Assembly: GCA_913062845.1 (NCBI GenBank)
Contig: CAJXVZ010000015.1
Coordinates: 1 to 59,003, forward strand
Reading direction: 5' to 3'
Source: an uncultured Psychroflexus sp.
Lineage (GTDB): Bacteria; Bacteroidota; Bacteroidia; Flavobacteriales; Flavobacteriaceae
Length of the DNA: 59,003 nt
A program made the translations under genes and the position numbers. Numbering within the stretch: the first letter of the stretch is position 1; each line of letters begins with the position of its first letter. A model generated the notes under the pieces. That model was not told the DNA's origin and searched no databases. It saw only the letters and a program-made list of their open reading frames with translations. Positions 1 to 9,038 of this stretch are shown here, piece after piece.

Positions 1-1
1 A

Positions 2-301
2 GAAGCACTCAGGAATACCTGTGAAGTTATCAATGCGAAAGATAGCATATTTGAAAAGGCATTACTTGCCCTAGTACTAATTTCGTACATACAGCCTTTT
101 ATGGATGGTAATAAAAGAACAGCTAGGATCGTAAGTAATGCTATTTTATTGAATTACAACTATTGTCCCTTATCTTTTCGAACTGTGGATTCTATTGATT
201 ACAAAAAGGCTATGCTTTTGTTTTATGAACAAAATAACATTTCCAATTTCAAGGAGATTTTTATCAATCAATTTGAATTTGCAGTGAATACCTATTTTTA
301 G
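2..301 (+). CDS. Fic/DOC family protein, C-terminal part (5' end outside window)
   Basis: The reading frame is open from base 2, before the first ATG at 101, so the gene starts upstream of the window. The visible part contains the Fic core loop read as QPFMDGNKRTAR (codons 92-127). Fic enzymes transfer AMP or other phosphate-containing groups from nucleotides to target proteins; the loop HPFx(D/E)GN(G/K)R supplies the catalytic His and the phosphate-binding residues. Here the His position is Gln (CAG at 92-94), while the Asp, Gly-Asn and Arg are kept. The tail after the loop is helical in character and ends at TAG. The missing N-terminus prevents any statement on an inhibitory helix or DNA-binding domain. 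It converges on rmuC. Confidence 0.8.
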   Translation, partial: EALRNTCEVINAKDSIFEKALLALVLISYIQPFMDGNKRTARIVSNAILLNYNYCPLSFRTVDSIDYKKAMLLFYEQNNISNFKEIFINQFEFAVNTYF

Positions 302-423
302 GACTTACGATAAACAAATAGAAAAAAATAATATTTTTAATAATCAAAAAATACAGGCTTAGATTTATTTTCGCTATTTAATTAGTGAGAATAGTTAACA
401 ATTTTCTTTCAATATTTTTTCAT

Positions 424-1785
424 TCACTCCCCAATCAACCCCTGATCCGCTTTTTTGATCCACTTAGGACTGATCTGTTTGTTGGTTTTAACGCCGAGCT
501 CCTGCAGTTTTTCGATGTCTTTGACCAGGTTTTGCTGACCGGTCAGTTTCTTCATGGCAGATTTATAGGCAGTATCTGTTGAGTTTATACGTCTGCCCAG
601 CGTTTCTAATTCATCGAGAAGGTTGGAAAACTTATCGTACAAATTACTGGCATGATTGGCGATTTCGTTGGCGTTCTGTTGCTGCTTTTCATTACTCCAG
701 ATCATATCAACTGTTCTCAGGGTTGAGAGCAGAGTAGTAGGACTTACCAGTAAAATGTTATCCTTAAATGCAGAATAATAGAAATTCTGGTCTTCATTTT
801 GAGCTAAATACAAAGCCGGTTCAATTGGGATAAACATCAAAACAAAATCAGGTGATTTTTTATAGCCCAGATCCTGATAGTTTTTATCGCTTAATTGCTT
901 GATGTGGTTTTTAAGGGATTTAATGTGTGCTTTTAAGTGCAAAGCCCTTTCTGTTTCCTCTTCAGCATTCACATAGCGTTCATAAGCCGTTAAACTTACC
1001 TTGGAATCTATGATCATTTGCTTTTCGTTCGGCAGATTGATGACAACATCAGGCATAAATCGCGAGCCTTCATCATCAGTAAAGCTTTGTTGTACATCGT
1101 ATTCTCTGCCTTTAGTCAGTCCGGATTTTTCCAAAACACGTTCGAGGATCAATTCGCCCCAGTTGCCCTGGGTTTTGCTTTCGCCTTTCAGGGCTTTTGT
1201 CAGTTTGTCGGCCTCTTCGCTCATCTTTCGGTTCTCATCATTAAGTTGTTTGATGATCTCGTCAAGACGGGTATGCTTTTCATTAAAATTATCCTGATTT
1301 TTCTGAACCTTTTCCTCAAAATTTTTGATCTTCTCTTTTAGCGGGTTTAGGATTTGCTCAATATTTTCTTTATTGGAAACCGTGAATTTCTGTGATTTTT
1401 GGTCTAAGATTTTATTAGCCAGATTTTCGAATTCTTTGGTAAACTTTTCCTGAAGATTTTCGATTTCTGTTTTTTGATGGTCCAGTTTTTCCTGAAGAAA
1501 TTTGTTTTCAGATTGGATACGGGTCAGTTGTGTGGCGATTTCGTCTTTGTCTTCTCTGATCTGATCTCTTTCCGTTTTCAGGATCTCAAGGTCTTTGTCG
1601 TGCTCAGTCTTTAGGTCACTGATCTGTTTTTCAAAATAACCAATTTGAGTTTTGAGTTGACTGTTTTGTTCCTGCCATTGGCTGTCTTTGGCTTTTTGAG
1701 AAAGACCGGCTACATATTTGCCGAGCAAAAAACCAATGCCAAGACCTATCAATATGGTCAATATCGGAATAAAAACTTCCATCAT
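424..1785 (-). CDS. rmuC: DNA recombination protein RmuC
   Basis: This 453-residue protein has the RmuC layout: one N-terminal membrane helix (about residues 5-27), a long Lys/Glu-rich coiled coil (about 30-190), then the conserved RmuC domain (about 200-420) with the stretches GNWGELILERVLEKSG and PDVVINLPNEKQMIIDSKV. RmuC proteins limit inversion at short inverted repeats; the domain is related to PD-(D/E)XK nucleases, and the DSKVSL segment carries the expected acidic/Lys residues. Two ATG codons stand in tandem (1783-1785 and 1780-1782). The first abuts the purL stop codon, so the two genes are probably co-transcribed and translationally coupled. Nothing looks broken. Confidence 0.93.
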   Translation of the reverse strand: MMEVFIPILTILIGLGIGFLLGKYVAGLSQKAKDSQWQEQNSQLKTQIGYFEKQISDLKTEHDKDLEILKTERDQIREDKDEIATQLTRIQSENKFLQEKLDHQKTEIENLQEKFTKEFENLANKILDQKSQKFTVSNKENIEQILNPLKEKIKNFEEKVQKNQDNFNEKHTRLDEIIKQLNDENRKMSEEADKLTKALKGESKTQGNWGELILERVLEKSGLTKGREYDVQQSFTDDEGSRFMPDVVINLPNEKQMIIDSKVSLTAYERYVNAEEETERALHLKAHIKSLKNHIKQLSDKNYQDLGYKKSPDFVLMFIPIEPALYLAQNEDQNFYYSAFKDNILLVSPTTLLSTLRTVDMIWSNEKQQQNANEIANHASNLYDKFSNLLDELETLGRRINSTDTAYKSAMKKLTGQQNLVKDIEKLQELGVKTNKQISPKWIKKADQGLIGE

Positions 1786-4700
1786 TTACTGTTCTAATTT
1801 TGAAATATTTCCATCTTTAAGCCATTGCGCGGCATTTTCAAATGCCAGCAACCATGGTGTTATTTTATCTTCTGTTCTGTCTTTAGGGTAATAGGCCCAA
1901 TTCCATGGGAAAATCGAACGCTCCAAATGTGGCATCATCACCAGATGCCTGCCTGATTTGTCTGTTAGAATGGCTGTATTATATTGTGAACCGTTCGGAT
2001 TTGCCGGAAACGCATCATAGGCGTATTTCCCTACAATATTGTAATTTTCTTTTGCATACGGAAAACTGAATTTACCTTCACCATGTGCGGACCAAATCCC
2101 GAGTTTCATGCCTGCCAAATTAGACAGCATCACCGAATTGTTGTTTTGTATTTCAACTGAAGTAAACTGACACTCAAATTTATGTGAATCGTTATGTAGC
2201 ATTTTGGGTTTTTCATCATCTTCGGTATGAAGGAGTCCAAGTTCAATAAACAATTGGCAACCATTACAAACCCCAAGTGACAGGGTATCTTCTCTTTGGA
2301 AGAAATTGTATAATGCTGTTTTGGCTTTTTCATTATAGAGGAAACTTCCGGCCCAGCCTTTGGCACTGCCTAAAACATCAGAATTGGAGAACCCGCCTAC
2401 TGCTGCCAAAAACTGAATGTCTTCCAGATTTTCCCGACCTGAAATCAAATCGGTCATATGGATATCCTTAACTCTGAATCCCGCAAGATCTAATGCTTTT
2501 GCCATTTCACGTTCAGAGTTAGATCCCTTTTCACGAATAATAGCCGCTAAGGGTTTTTTTCGGGATGGTTTTTTAACCTTTCCAACAAAATTCTGTGGAA
2601 ATACATATTGTAAAGCCTGGCTTTTGTAGTTTTTGAAACGTTCTTCGGCCAGATGAACAGGTGTTTGATTTTTGTCCAATTCAAAAGAAGTTTTATACCA
2701 AAGGTCTCTACATTTCGCTACATCGAACTTAAAGGTTTTCTGCTGATGACTTATCGTTAAGAAGCGTTGACGAACACATCTGCCAATTTTAAAGAATTCA
2801 ATGTTTTGTTTCTTTAGATATTTTTCAACAGCTTCGTCTTCTCTGGCCTGTATGACTATGCCTGAATTTTCAGCAAAAAGAATTTTAATGATATCGTAAT
2901 CATCAAAAACGCTAAGATCAATATCGGCACTGACATTAATATCAGAAAAGCACATTTCAAGCAGACTCGTGATCAAACCACCTGAAGAAATATCATGTCC
3001 AGCTAGAAGTAGATCCTTTTTGATCAATTCCTGAATGGCATCAAAAGCATTTTTAAAAAATTGAGCATCTTTAATTTCAGGTGTGTCCTTACCAATCTTA
3101 CTTATAGTTTGAGCGAAAGATGAACCTCCAAGCTTAAAATTATCCCGGCTCATATTGATATAATAAAGACTATCGCCATTGACTTGCATGACCGGTTCAA
3201 CCACCTGGGCAATATTGTCACAGTGCCCTGCCGCGGAAATGATTACTGTTCCAGGTGATAATACGTCTTTATCGGGATATTTCTGCTTCATAGACAAGGA
3301 ATCTTTTCCGGTAGGAATATTGATGCCTAGATCTATGGCAAATTGTGATGCTGCCTCTACAGCTTCGTAAAGTCTGGCATCCTCACCAGGATTTTTACAA
3401 GGCCACATCCAATTGGCTGACAATGAAACAGATTTTAAGCCTTTTTCTAAAGGTGCCCAAATTAAATTCGTCAAAGCTTCTGCAATTGAATTTTGTGATC
3501 CCGCTTTAGGGCTTATTAATCCTGAAATCGGCGAGTGCCCAATGGAAGTTGCAATACCATGATCGCCTTCATAATCCAGAGCAACTACCCCGCAATTGTT
3601 CAGCGGTAGTTGTAATCGGCCGACGGTTTGTTGTTTTGCTACCCGGCCTGAAACACAGCGATCAACCTTGTTGGTGAGCCAGTCTTTACAAGCCACAGCT
3701 TCCAGCTGAAGCACTTTTTCCAAATAGGTCTTTGGTGTTTCAGGGTTATATTTGACGTCTTCATAGTTATTTTTAATCACCTTATCCTGCATGACAGTCT
3801 TAGGAGAGTTGCCAAATAAGTGCGCCAGATCCAGATCCATGGGCTTATCTCCATTGGTTTCGCTTTCAAATACAAACCTATGGTCACCGGTGATCACACC
3901 GACTTCATAAAATGGTGCACGTTCACGTTCTGCAATTTTTTTAAGTGTTTCTGTATCTTCAGCAGATAAGATGAGTCCCATTCTCTCCTGAGATTCATTG
4001 CCAATTAACTCTTTTGCAGACAGTGTATGGTCGCCAACAGGTAGTTTGTCCAAATTAATATGACCTCCGGTTTCTTCTACGAGTTCACTTAGACAGTTCA
4101 AATGGCCGCCCGCACCATGATCGTGTATGGAGATGATTGGATTATCTGTCGCTTCCACTAAGGCGCGAATCGCATTTGATACTCGTTTTTGCATTTCAGG
4201 GTTAGCCCGCTGCACAGCGTTGAGTTCGATATGGCTTTCCTGGTTGCCGGTATCAGCGGAAGATACAGCTGCACCTCCCATACCAATTCTGTAATTGTCC
4301 CCGCCCAGAATAATGATCCTGTCACCTTTTTTAGGTGTGTTTTTTTGTGCTTGTTTTTTTAAGCCATAGCCAACGCCACCAGCCAACATAATCACCTTAT
4401 CGTAAGCTAAAGTTTGATCATTTTCAGCATGTTCAAAAGTGAGTAAAGATCCACAAATTAAAGGTTGTCCAAACTTATTTCCAAAATCTGAAGCACCGTT
4501 TGAAGCCTTGATCAATATGTCCAGGGGCGTTTGATAAAGCCAGGCTCTTGGTTTAATAGCTTTTTCCCAGGCTTTTTGGTCATTTAATCTTGAATATGAT
4601 GTCATGTAAACCGCTGTTCCGGCTAATGGAATTGATCCGCGACCTCCAGCCATTCTGTCTCTTATCTCGCCGCCACTTCCTGTGGCTGCACCATTGAAAG

Positions 4701-5469
4701 GTTCAACTGTGGTTGGAAAATTATGGGTTTCAGCTTTCAGAGATATTACTGACTGAACACTTCTGTTTTTATAGAAAGAGGCTTCATCGGCTTTTTCCGG
4801 TGAAAATTGATTGATTTTAGGACCATTTATAAAAGCTACATTGTCTTTGTAGGCTGAAACAATTTCATTACTGTTTTTTCTAGACGTTTTCTTTATTAAT
4901 GAAAATAAAGATTCTCCTTTTACTTTACCATCGATGATAAATTCTCCATTGAATATTTTATGTCTGCAATGTTCAGAATTTACTTGAGAAAATCCAAAGA
5001 CTTCAGCATCGGTTAGAGGTCTTTTGATCTTTTTACTCACATCTTCAAGATACTCTATTTCGTCTTCACTCAAAGCCAGACCTTCAGACTCATTGTAGGC
5101 CGAAATGTCCTCAATATTGATTACAGAATCAGCTTGAGTGTGCACATCGAAAATATGATCGTCTAAAGTTTCATATTTTTGAAAAAGCATGTAGTCAAAA
5201 GCTGTAAAGTCTTTTTCAACAGCAGTCAGTTCTTCAATACGTTCAACACCTTCAATCCCCATATTTTTAGTGATTTCAACGGCATTTGTAGACCATGGAG
5301 AAATCATGTTGGCACGAGGTCCTATGAAGTATTTGTCAGTTGTCGAGTTCGAAACCTGTTCAGCTTCACCAAATAGCCAAAAAAGCTTTTTGAGCTCCGT
5401 ATCAGTGAATGATTCACGGTGAACCACTGCAAAATATAATGAAGAATCTTTAGAAAAAAATGAAATCAT
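1786..5469 (-). CDS. purL: Phosphoribosylformylglycinamidine synthase (single-chain PurL)
   Basis: PurL converts FGAR, glutamine and ATP to FGAM in purine synthesis. At 1227 residues this is the long single-chain form: an N-terminal PurS-like domain, a linker, two AIRS-like ATP-binding halves, and a C-terminal class I glutamine amidotransferase. The glutaminase nucleophile is Cys1068 in LGVCNGCQ, and the His/Glu pair is in PHLERSIFP near the C-terminus. FGAM-synthase signatures are visible, for example SVISLKAETHNFPTTVEPF, HDHGAGGHLNCLSEL and HDISSGGLITSLLEM. It starts at ATG 5469, about 30 nt below a TAnnTTTG promoter-like site, and is followed directly by rmuC. The rest of the purine pathway is not adjacent. 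Confidence 0.96.
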   Translation of the reverse strand: MISFFSKDSSLYFAVVHRESFTDTELKKLFWLFGEAEQVSNSTTDKYFIGPRANMISPWSTNAVEITKNMGIEGVERIEELTAVEKDFTAFDYMLFQKYETLDDHIFDVHTQADSVINIEDISAYNESEGLALSEDEIEYLEDVSKKIKRPLTDAEVFGFSQVNSEHCRHKIFNGEFIIDGKVKGESLFSLIKKTSRKNSNEIVSAYKDNVAFINGPKINQFSPEKADEASFYKNRSVQSVISLKAETHNFPTTVEPFNGAATGSGGEIRDRMAGGRGSIPLAGTAVYMTSYSRLNDQKAWEKAIKPRAWLYQTPLDILIKASNGASDFGNKFGQPLICGSLLTFEHAENDQTLAYDKVIMLAGGVGYGLKKQAQKNTPKKGDRIIILGGDNYRIGMGGAAVSSADTGNQESHIELNAVQRANPEMQKRVSNAIRALVEATDNPIISIHDHGAGGHLNCLSELVEETGGHINLDKLPVGDHTLSAKELIGNESQERMGLILSAEDTETLKKIAERERAPFYEVGVITGDHRFVFESETNGDKPMDLDLAHLFGNSPKTVMQDKVIKNNYEDVKYNPETPKTYLEKVLQLEAVACKDWLTNKVDRCVSGRVAKQQTVGRLQLPLNNCGVVALDYEGDHGIATSIGHSPISGLISPKAGSQNSIAEALTNLIWAPLEKGLKSVSLSANWMWPCKNPGEDARLYEAVEAASQFAIDLGINIPTGKDSLSMKQKYPDKDVLSPGTVIISAAGHCDNIAQVVEPVMQVNGDSLYYINMSRDNFKLGGSSFAQTISKIGKDTPEIKDAQFFKNAFDAIQELIKKDLLLAGHDISSGGLITSLLEMCFSDINVSADIDLSVFDDYDIIKILFAENSGIVIQAREDEAVEKYLKKQNIEFFKIGRCVRQRFLTISHQQKTFKFDVAKCRDLWYKTSFELDKNQTPVHLAEERFKNYKSQALQYVFPQNFVGKVKKPSRKKPLAAIIREKGSNSEREMAKALDLAGFRVKDIHMTDLISGRENLEDIQFLAAVGGFSNSDVLGSAKGWAGSFLYNEKAKTALYNFFQREDTLSLGVCNGCQLFIELGLLHTEDDEKPKMLHNDSHKFECQFTSVEIQNNNSVMLSNLAGMKLGIWSAHGEGKFSFPYAKENYNIVGKYAYDAFPANPNGSQYNTAILTDKSGRHLVMMPHLERSIFPWNWAYYPKDRTEDKITPWLLAFENAAQWLKDGNISKLEQ

Positions 5470-5498
5470 AGTAAGTGTTAGCTTAATGCAATAAACTG

Positions 5499-5506
5499 CA
5501 AAAATA
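5499..5506 (-). promoter_or_regulatory. Probable purL promoter (-7 element TATTTTTG)
   Basis: The minus strand reads TATTTTTG, matching the Bacteroidetes -7 consensus TAnnTTTG, 30 nt upstream of the purL ATG. No TTG stands at the ideal -33 distance. An adjacent perfect 6-bp palindrome with a 2-nt centre, CAACAATTTTGTTG (5507-5520), lies in the core promoter and could be an operator, but it is AT-rich and may be chance. Confidence 0.5.
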
Positions 5507-5680
5507 CAACAATTTTGTTGTCAGCTAAATGCATATGAGGGATTTTGAAATAAAGTGAATTTTTCAATAAAAAAGCTATGTCTGCCAGACCAAAGGATTT
5601 AGATCAAACAATGCTATTAATCATATCTATACTTGTCATACTTTAAAGTCAAAATCATGCTATTTTCCTGATTTAAGCAT

Positions 5681-6496
5681 TTACCACCACACAACAAAAT
5701 ATTCAAAATACTCACCAGCTTCAGTTTTTTCCCAGACCAGTCGGGCACGTTTGTCTTTTAATTTTGGTTTGAGCCTTTCTTCGGCTTCCTCAAAATTATA
5801 CCAGTGCTTATTTGTTTCAGGTTTACATGTCCAATCCGGTTTGTCGGGAACATGATAAATACTCTTTTTGTATCTAAAGCTCTTAAATTCCTCAAAATTC
5901 ATATAGATTCCGGAAACGCAATTGGCATTGATATTTGTGGGTTTTAGAGTTGTTACTTTATTTTTTAGAAATAGTTTGGCTTTAAAGCAGCAGTAACTTT
6001 TTATATCATCACTTTTAATACTGTTCAAAACATCAGGATGCTCCCCTAATGGAATCTGATGTGATTTTAGTTTATTGATCTTGTAGTCTAATCGGTCCTT
6101 CAGATTAGGGCCAATCCAAAATGTAAGATCATCAAATTGATTCTCGCCTGTAAAGACATATAGTTTATATACCAGTTCAATATGTATCCACCTTTGCTTC
6201 AGCTGATCGAAACAAATAAAATCTACTTCACCAAGAGTTTTCTCCTCTGAATTTATCTGGAAACTGTGAATAATATCTGTGAACCTTGTTGAAGCCCTTA
6301 AATAGGCTAAAAAAAATAATTCGGCTCGCTTACCCAGATATTTATTTTTAGAAAGTGCTTCAATGGAATCTTTAATTGATAGAATTTCAACCTTCTCTTT
6401 TGTTTCAAAAAAATCAGCACCAAGAATCTCCTTATTTATGATGAGTTGAGGTGTATCTAAAAATCCCTGGTATTGTCTTTTAAGAGTTTCAATCAA
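5681..6496 (-). CDS. DUF1853 family protein
   Basis: A 271-residue protein with features I recall from DUF1853: RAELFFLAYL (Glu59), LGEVDFICFD (Glu90, Asp92), WIHIELVYKLYVF (Glu107, Lys111) and WIGPNLKDRLDYKINKL. The family has no assigned function; the order of acidic residues followed by E...K resembles PD-(D/E)XK nuclease folds, which is inference only. No signal peptide or membrane helix. The start is TTG (minus strand, 6496-6494), forming a TTGA overlap with the deoD stop codon, and no ATG lies near the N-terminus. That makes a translationally coupled last gene of a deoC-deoD-DUF1853 operon likely. Confidence 0.75.
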   Translation of the reverse strand: MIETLKRQYQGFLDTPQLIINKEILGADFFETKEKVEILSIKDSIEALSKNKYLGKRAELFFLAYLRASTRFTDIIHSFQINSEEKTLGEVDFICFDQLKQRWIHIELVYKLYVFTGENQFDDLTFWIGPNLKDRLDYKINKLKSHQIPLGEHPDVLNSIKSDDIKSYCCFKAKLFLKNKVTTLKPTNINANCVSGIYMNFEEFKSFRYKKSIYHVPDKPDWTCKPETNKHWYNFEEAEERLKPKLKDKRARLVWEKTEAGEYFEYFVVWW

Positions 6497-7197
6497 TCTA
6501 GTAGGGTTTCTAGTCCGATTTTTACCATATCTCCAAAGCTTTGTTCACGTTCTTTGGCAGAAGTCAGTTCACCTGTTACCAGAGAGTCGGAAATAGTGAG
6601 TATTCCAAGTGCTTTTGCCTTGTGCTTGGCGGCTACAGTGTATAGAACTGCAACTTCCATTTCCACACAAAGTACATTATAAGCAGACCATATATTGTAA
6701 TAATCTTTATGATCAGCATAAAAAATATCAGAAGAAAAAACATTACCAGCGTGAAAACTTATTTTTTCCGACTTGGCAAAATCTACCGCTTTTTGAAATA
6801 GTTCGTAATTAGCTGTAGGTGAAAAATGCGCGGCATGAAAGCGTTGCTGATTTAAAGCAGAATTCGTGGATGCCGACATGGCTATCACGACGTCCCTTAA
6901 TCCAATCTCTCTTTGAAGAGATCCTGCACTACCTACTCTTATTAATGTATTCACATCGTAATCCTCAATCAACTCTTCAATGTAAATGCCTGCTGACGGC
7001 ATGCCCATACCTGTACCCTGAACAGATACCCTCTCTCCTTTGTAATAACCGGTAAAACCAAGCATGTTTCTTACCTTATTGTAGCATTTGGCATCTTCGA
7101 GAAAGGTCTCAGCTATCCATTGGGCACGTAGAGGATCTCCGGGTAATAGTATTTTTGGTGATATTTCGCCTTTTTTGGCTTCTATGTGTATGCTCAT
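6493..7197 (-). CDS. deoD: Purine-nucleoside phosphorylase, DeoD type
   Basis: A 234-residue protein, the normal length for hexameric bacterial PNP, which splits purine (deoxy)nucleosides with phosphate into base and (deoxy)ribose-1-phosphate. Family signatures: HIEAKKGEISPKILLPGDPLR at the N-terminus, the phosphate-binding RVGSAGSLQ loop, VEMEVAVLYTVA around the ribose-contacting Met/Glu, and the catalytic Asp in LTISDSLVTGE. It lies 2 nt downstream of deoC, the usual partner in deoxynucleoside catabolism, and overlaps the DUF1853 gene by 4 nt. Confidence 0.95.
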   Translation of the reverse strand: MSIHIEAKKGEISPKILLPGDPLRAQWIAETFLEDAKCYNKVRNMLGFTGYYKGERVSVQGTGMGMPSAGIYIEELIEDYDVNTLIRVGSAGSLQREIGLRDVVIAMSASTNSALNQQRFHAAHFSPTANYELFQKAVDFAKSEKISFHAGNVFSSDIFYADHKDYYNIWSAYNVLCVEMEVAVLYTVAAKHKAKALGILTISDSLVTGELTSAKEREQSFGDMVKIGLETLLD

Positions 7198-7199
7198 AA

Positions 7200-7856
7200 T
7201 TAATAGCTTTTGTCTGAGATTTTACCCTCAATGATTTCTACGCCGGAAGATGTTCCTAATCTTGAAACTCCTAAGTCTATATATTTTTTTGCTGTTTCAA
7301 TATCTCTGATACCACCTGATGCTTTGATCAAAGTGTCCTTAGAGATGTTATTTCTCATGATTTTTACAGCTTCGATGGTGGCGCCATGTGCGCCGAAACC
7401 TGTAGATGTTTTGATATAGTCCGCGTCGGATTCAGAAACTATTTGACTTATTTTAGCCAGTTCTTCATCAGTAAGTAAACTTATTTCAACAATCACTTTC
7501 AGGATGCGATTACCAATTACTTTTTTTATATCATTAATTTCACGGACTAAGCTTTCATACGATTTGTCCTTCAGCAAACTGATATTGATTACCATATCAA
7601 TCTCATCTGCTCCGTTCTGAATGGCATCTTTGGCTTCAAATATTTTTGTTGCGGTTGTATTTTGTCCAAGGGGAAACCCAATAACTGTACAGATTTTTGG
7701 AGATTTGTCGATAAGCACTGTGGAGGCAAGTTTTACAAAATGCGGGTGTATGCAAACAGAAGCAAAATTGTGAAGAACGGCCTCTTGACAAAGGATTTCT
7801 ATCTCCTCTTTTTTGGTATCAGGTTTTAGTAGTGTGTGATCAATATACTGATTCAT
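7200..7856 (-). CDS. deoC: Deoxyribose-phosphate aldolase
   Basis: A 218-residue class I aldolase that cleaves 2-deoxyribose-5-phosphate into glyceraldehyde-3-phosphate and acetaldehyde. The Schiff-base lysine is Lys149 in DYIKTSTGFG, with the second active-site lysine Lys178 in LIKASGGIRD. Asp87 in GADEIDMVIN matches the catalytic Asp region. First gene of the deoC-deoD-DUF1853 set. The 233-bp region upstream is shared with the divergent rpsL gene; I could not find a convincing TAnnTTTG site for deoC. Confidence 0.95.
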   Translation of the reverse strand: MNQYIDHTLLKPDTKKEEIEILCQEAVLHNFASVCIHPHFVKLASTVLIDKSPKICTVIGFPLGQNTTATKIFEAKDAIQNGADEIDMVINISLLKDKSYESLVREINDIKKVIGNRILKVIVEISLLTDEELAKISQIVSESDADYIKTSTGFGAHGATIEAVKIMRNNISKDTLIKASGGIRDIETAKKYIDLGVSRLGTSSGVEIIEGKISDKSY

Positions 7857-8022
7857 TATATTTTTTCAGGTTTTAAATTCTTGATGTAAAATAAACAATT
7901 TTTCTTTTTAAAAGCAGCATTATTTTTAATCAATTTGGTGTTTGTTTGTGCGGCATTTTAAAACCTTCTGAAATACAATAAATTAATTTTTAAAATAAAT
8001 CAAATTTTACTTTAGGCTTTAG

Positions 8023-8054
8023 TTTGTTTTACAAAAAAAATATTTCTACATTTG
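8023..8054 (+). promoter_or_regulatory. Promoter of the ribosomal protein supercluster
   Basis: TTTG at 8023-8026, a 20-nt spacer, then TACATTTG at 8047-8054. This is a close match to the Bacteroidetes sigma-A promoter consensus (TTTG/TTG, 17-23 nt, TAnnTTTG). Transcription would begin near 8060, giving a leader of about 30 nt before the rpsL ATG at 8090. It is the only strong site I found ahead of the 31-gene run. Confidence 0.75.
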
Positions 8055-8089
8055 CAAACCCGAAAAAAAAGGGTAATTTAAATAGTATT

Positions 8090-8464
8090 ATGCCAACAAT
8101 TTCACAATTAGTAAGAAAAGGAAGAAAGACCGCTACTAAGAAGAGTAAATCGGCTGCTTTGGATTCTTGTCCTCAGAGACGTGGCGTATGTACGCGTGTT
8201 TACACTACAACACCTAAAAAACCTAATTCAGCAATGCGTAAAGTTGCTCGTGTTAGATTAACAAATGGTAAGGAGGTGAACGCATACATCCCAGGTGAAG
8301 GACATAACCTCCAGGAGCACTCGATAGTATTAGTAAGAGGTGGGAGAGTTAAAGATTTGCCTGGTGTTAGGTACCACATAGTAAGAGGTGCTTTAGATAC
8401 AGCAGGAGTAGAAGGAAGACTGCAACGCCGTTCAAAATATGGCGCAAAACGTCCAAAAAAATAA
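8090..8464 (+). CDS. rpsL: 30S ribosomal protein S12
   Basis: S12 sits at the decoding centre. The start is the ATG of [11 protein letters not shown]; a longer in-frame reading from 8024 would begin inside the promoter and is rejected. The 124-residue product keeps Lys43 ([10 protein letters not shown]) and Lys88 (GGRVKDLPG), the sites where substitutions give streptomycin resistance, so it reads as the sensitive type. Asp89 is the residue methylthiolated by RimO in many bacteria. First gene of the str part of the cluster. Confidence 0.97.
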   Translation: MPTISQLVRKGRKTATKKSKSAALDSCPQRRGVCTRVYTTTPKKPNSAMRKVARVRLTNGKEVNAYIPGEGHNLQEHSIVLVRGGRVKDLPGVRYHIVRGALDTAGVEGRLQRRSKYGAKRPKK

Positions 8465-8556
8465 ATCATTTAAATGTTTAATGGCTGGATTGAGCTGTTT
8501 TTGAATTTTATGAAATTAAAAAACCAATAAGGCCTTAAGCAAAAACTCAATTAGAC

Positions 8557-9033
8557 ATGAGAAAAAGATTAGCAAAAAAACGTTCCATATTACCGGATCC
8601 AAAGTTTAATGACACTTTGGTAACAAGGTTTGTAAATATGATGATGTGGGACGGAAAGAAATCAGTTGCATTCGACATATTCTATCAAACAATGGATATT
8701 GTTGAAGAGAAAAAGCAAGACGAAGAAAAAACTGCTTTAGAGCTTTGGAAAGACGCTCTTTCTAATGTAATGCCTCACGTTGAGGTTAGAAGCAGAAGAG
8801 TTGGTGGAGCTACATTCCAGATTCCTACACCTATAAGACCAGATCGAAAAGTTTCCACAGCAATGAAGTGGTTAATACTTTTCGCAAGAAAACGTAATGA
8901 AAAATCTATGCCGGCCAAACTGGCTGCAGAGATTTTGGCAGCAGCAAAAGAAGAAGGCGCTGCTGTAAAAAAGCGTGTTGATACCCATAGAATGGCAGAA
9001 GCTAATAAAGCATTTTCACACTTTAGATTCTAA
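8557..9033 (+). CDS. rpsG: 30S ribosomal protein S7
   Basis: A 158-residue S7, which nucleates the 30S head by binding the 3' domain of 16S rRNA. Recognisable by MRKRLAKKR at the N-terminus, [16 protein letters not shown] and the C-terminal [15 protein letters not shown]. It follows rpsL after a 92-nt spacer with no obvious terminator and lies 5 nt ahead of fusA. Confidence 0.97.
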   Translation: MRKRLAKKRSILPDPKFNDTLVTRFVNMMMWDGKKSVAFDIFYQTMDIVEEKKQDEEKTALELWKDALSNVMPHVEVRSRRVGGATFQIPTPIRPDRKVSTAMKWLILFARKRNEKSMPAKLAAEILAAAKEEGAAVKKRVDTHRMAEANKAFSHFRF

Positions 9034-9038
9034 ATAAA

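Noticed and set aside
324-338. AAAAATAATATTTTT as a terminator between the Fic gene and rmuC
   Set aside because: The stem has no G or C pairs, so it would not be a stable terminator.
8024-8089. N-terminal extension of S12 starting [10 protein letters not shown]
   Set aside because: It overlaps the promoter -7 element, and S12 homologues start at [11 protein letters not shown].
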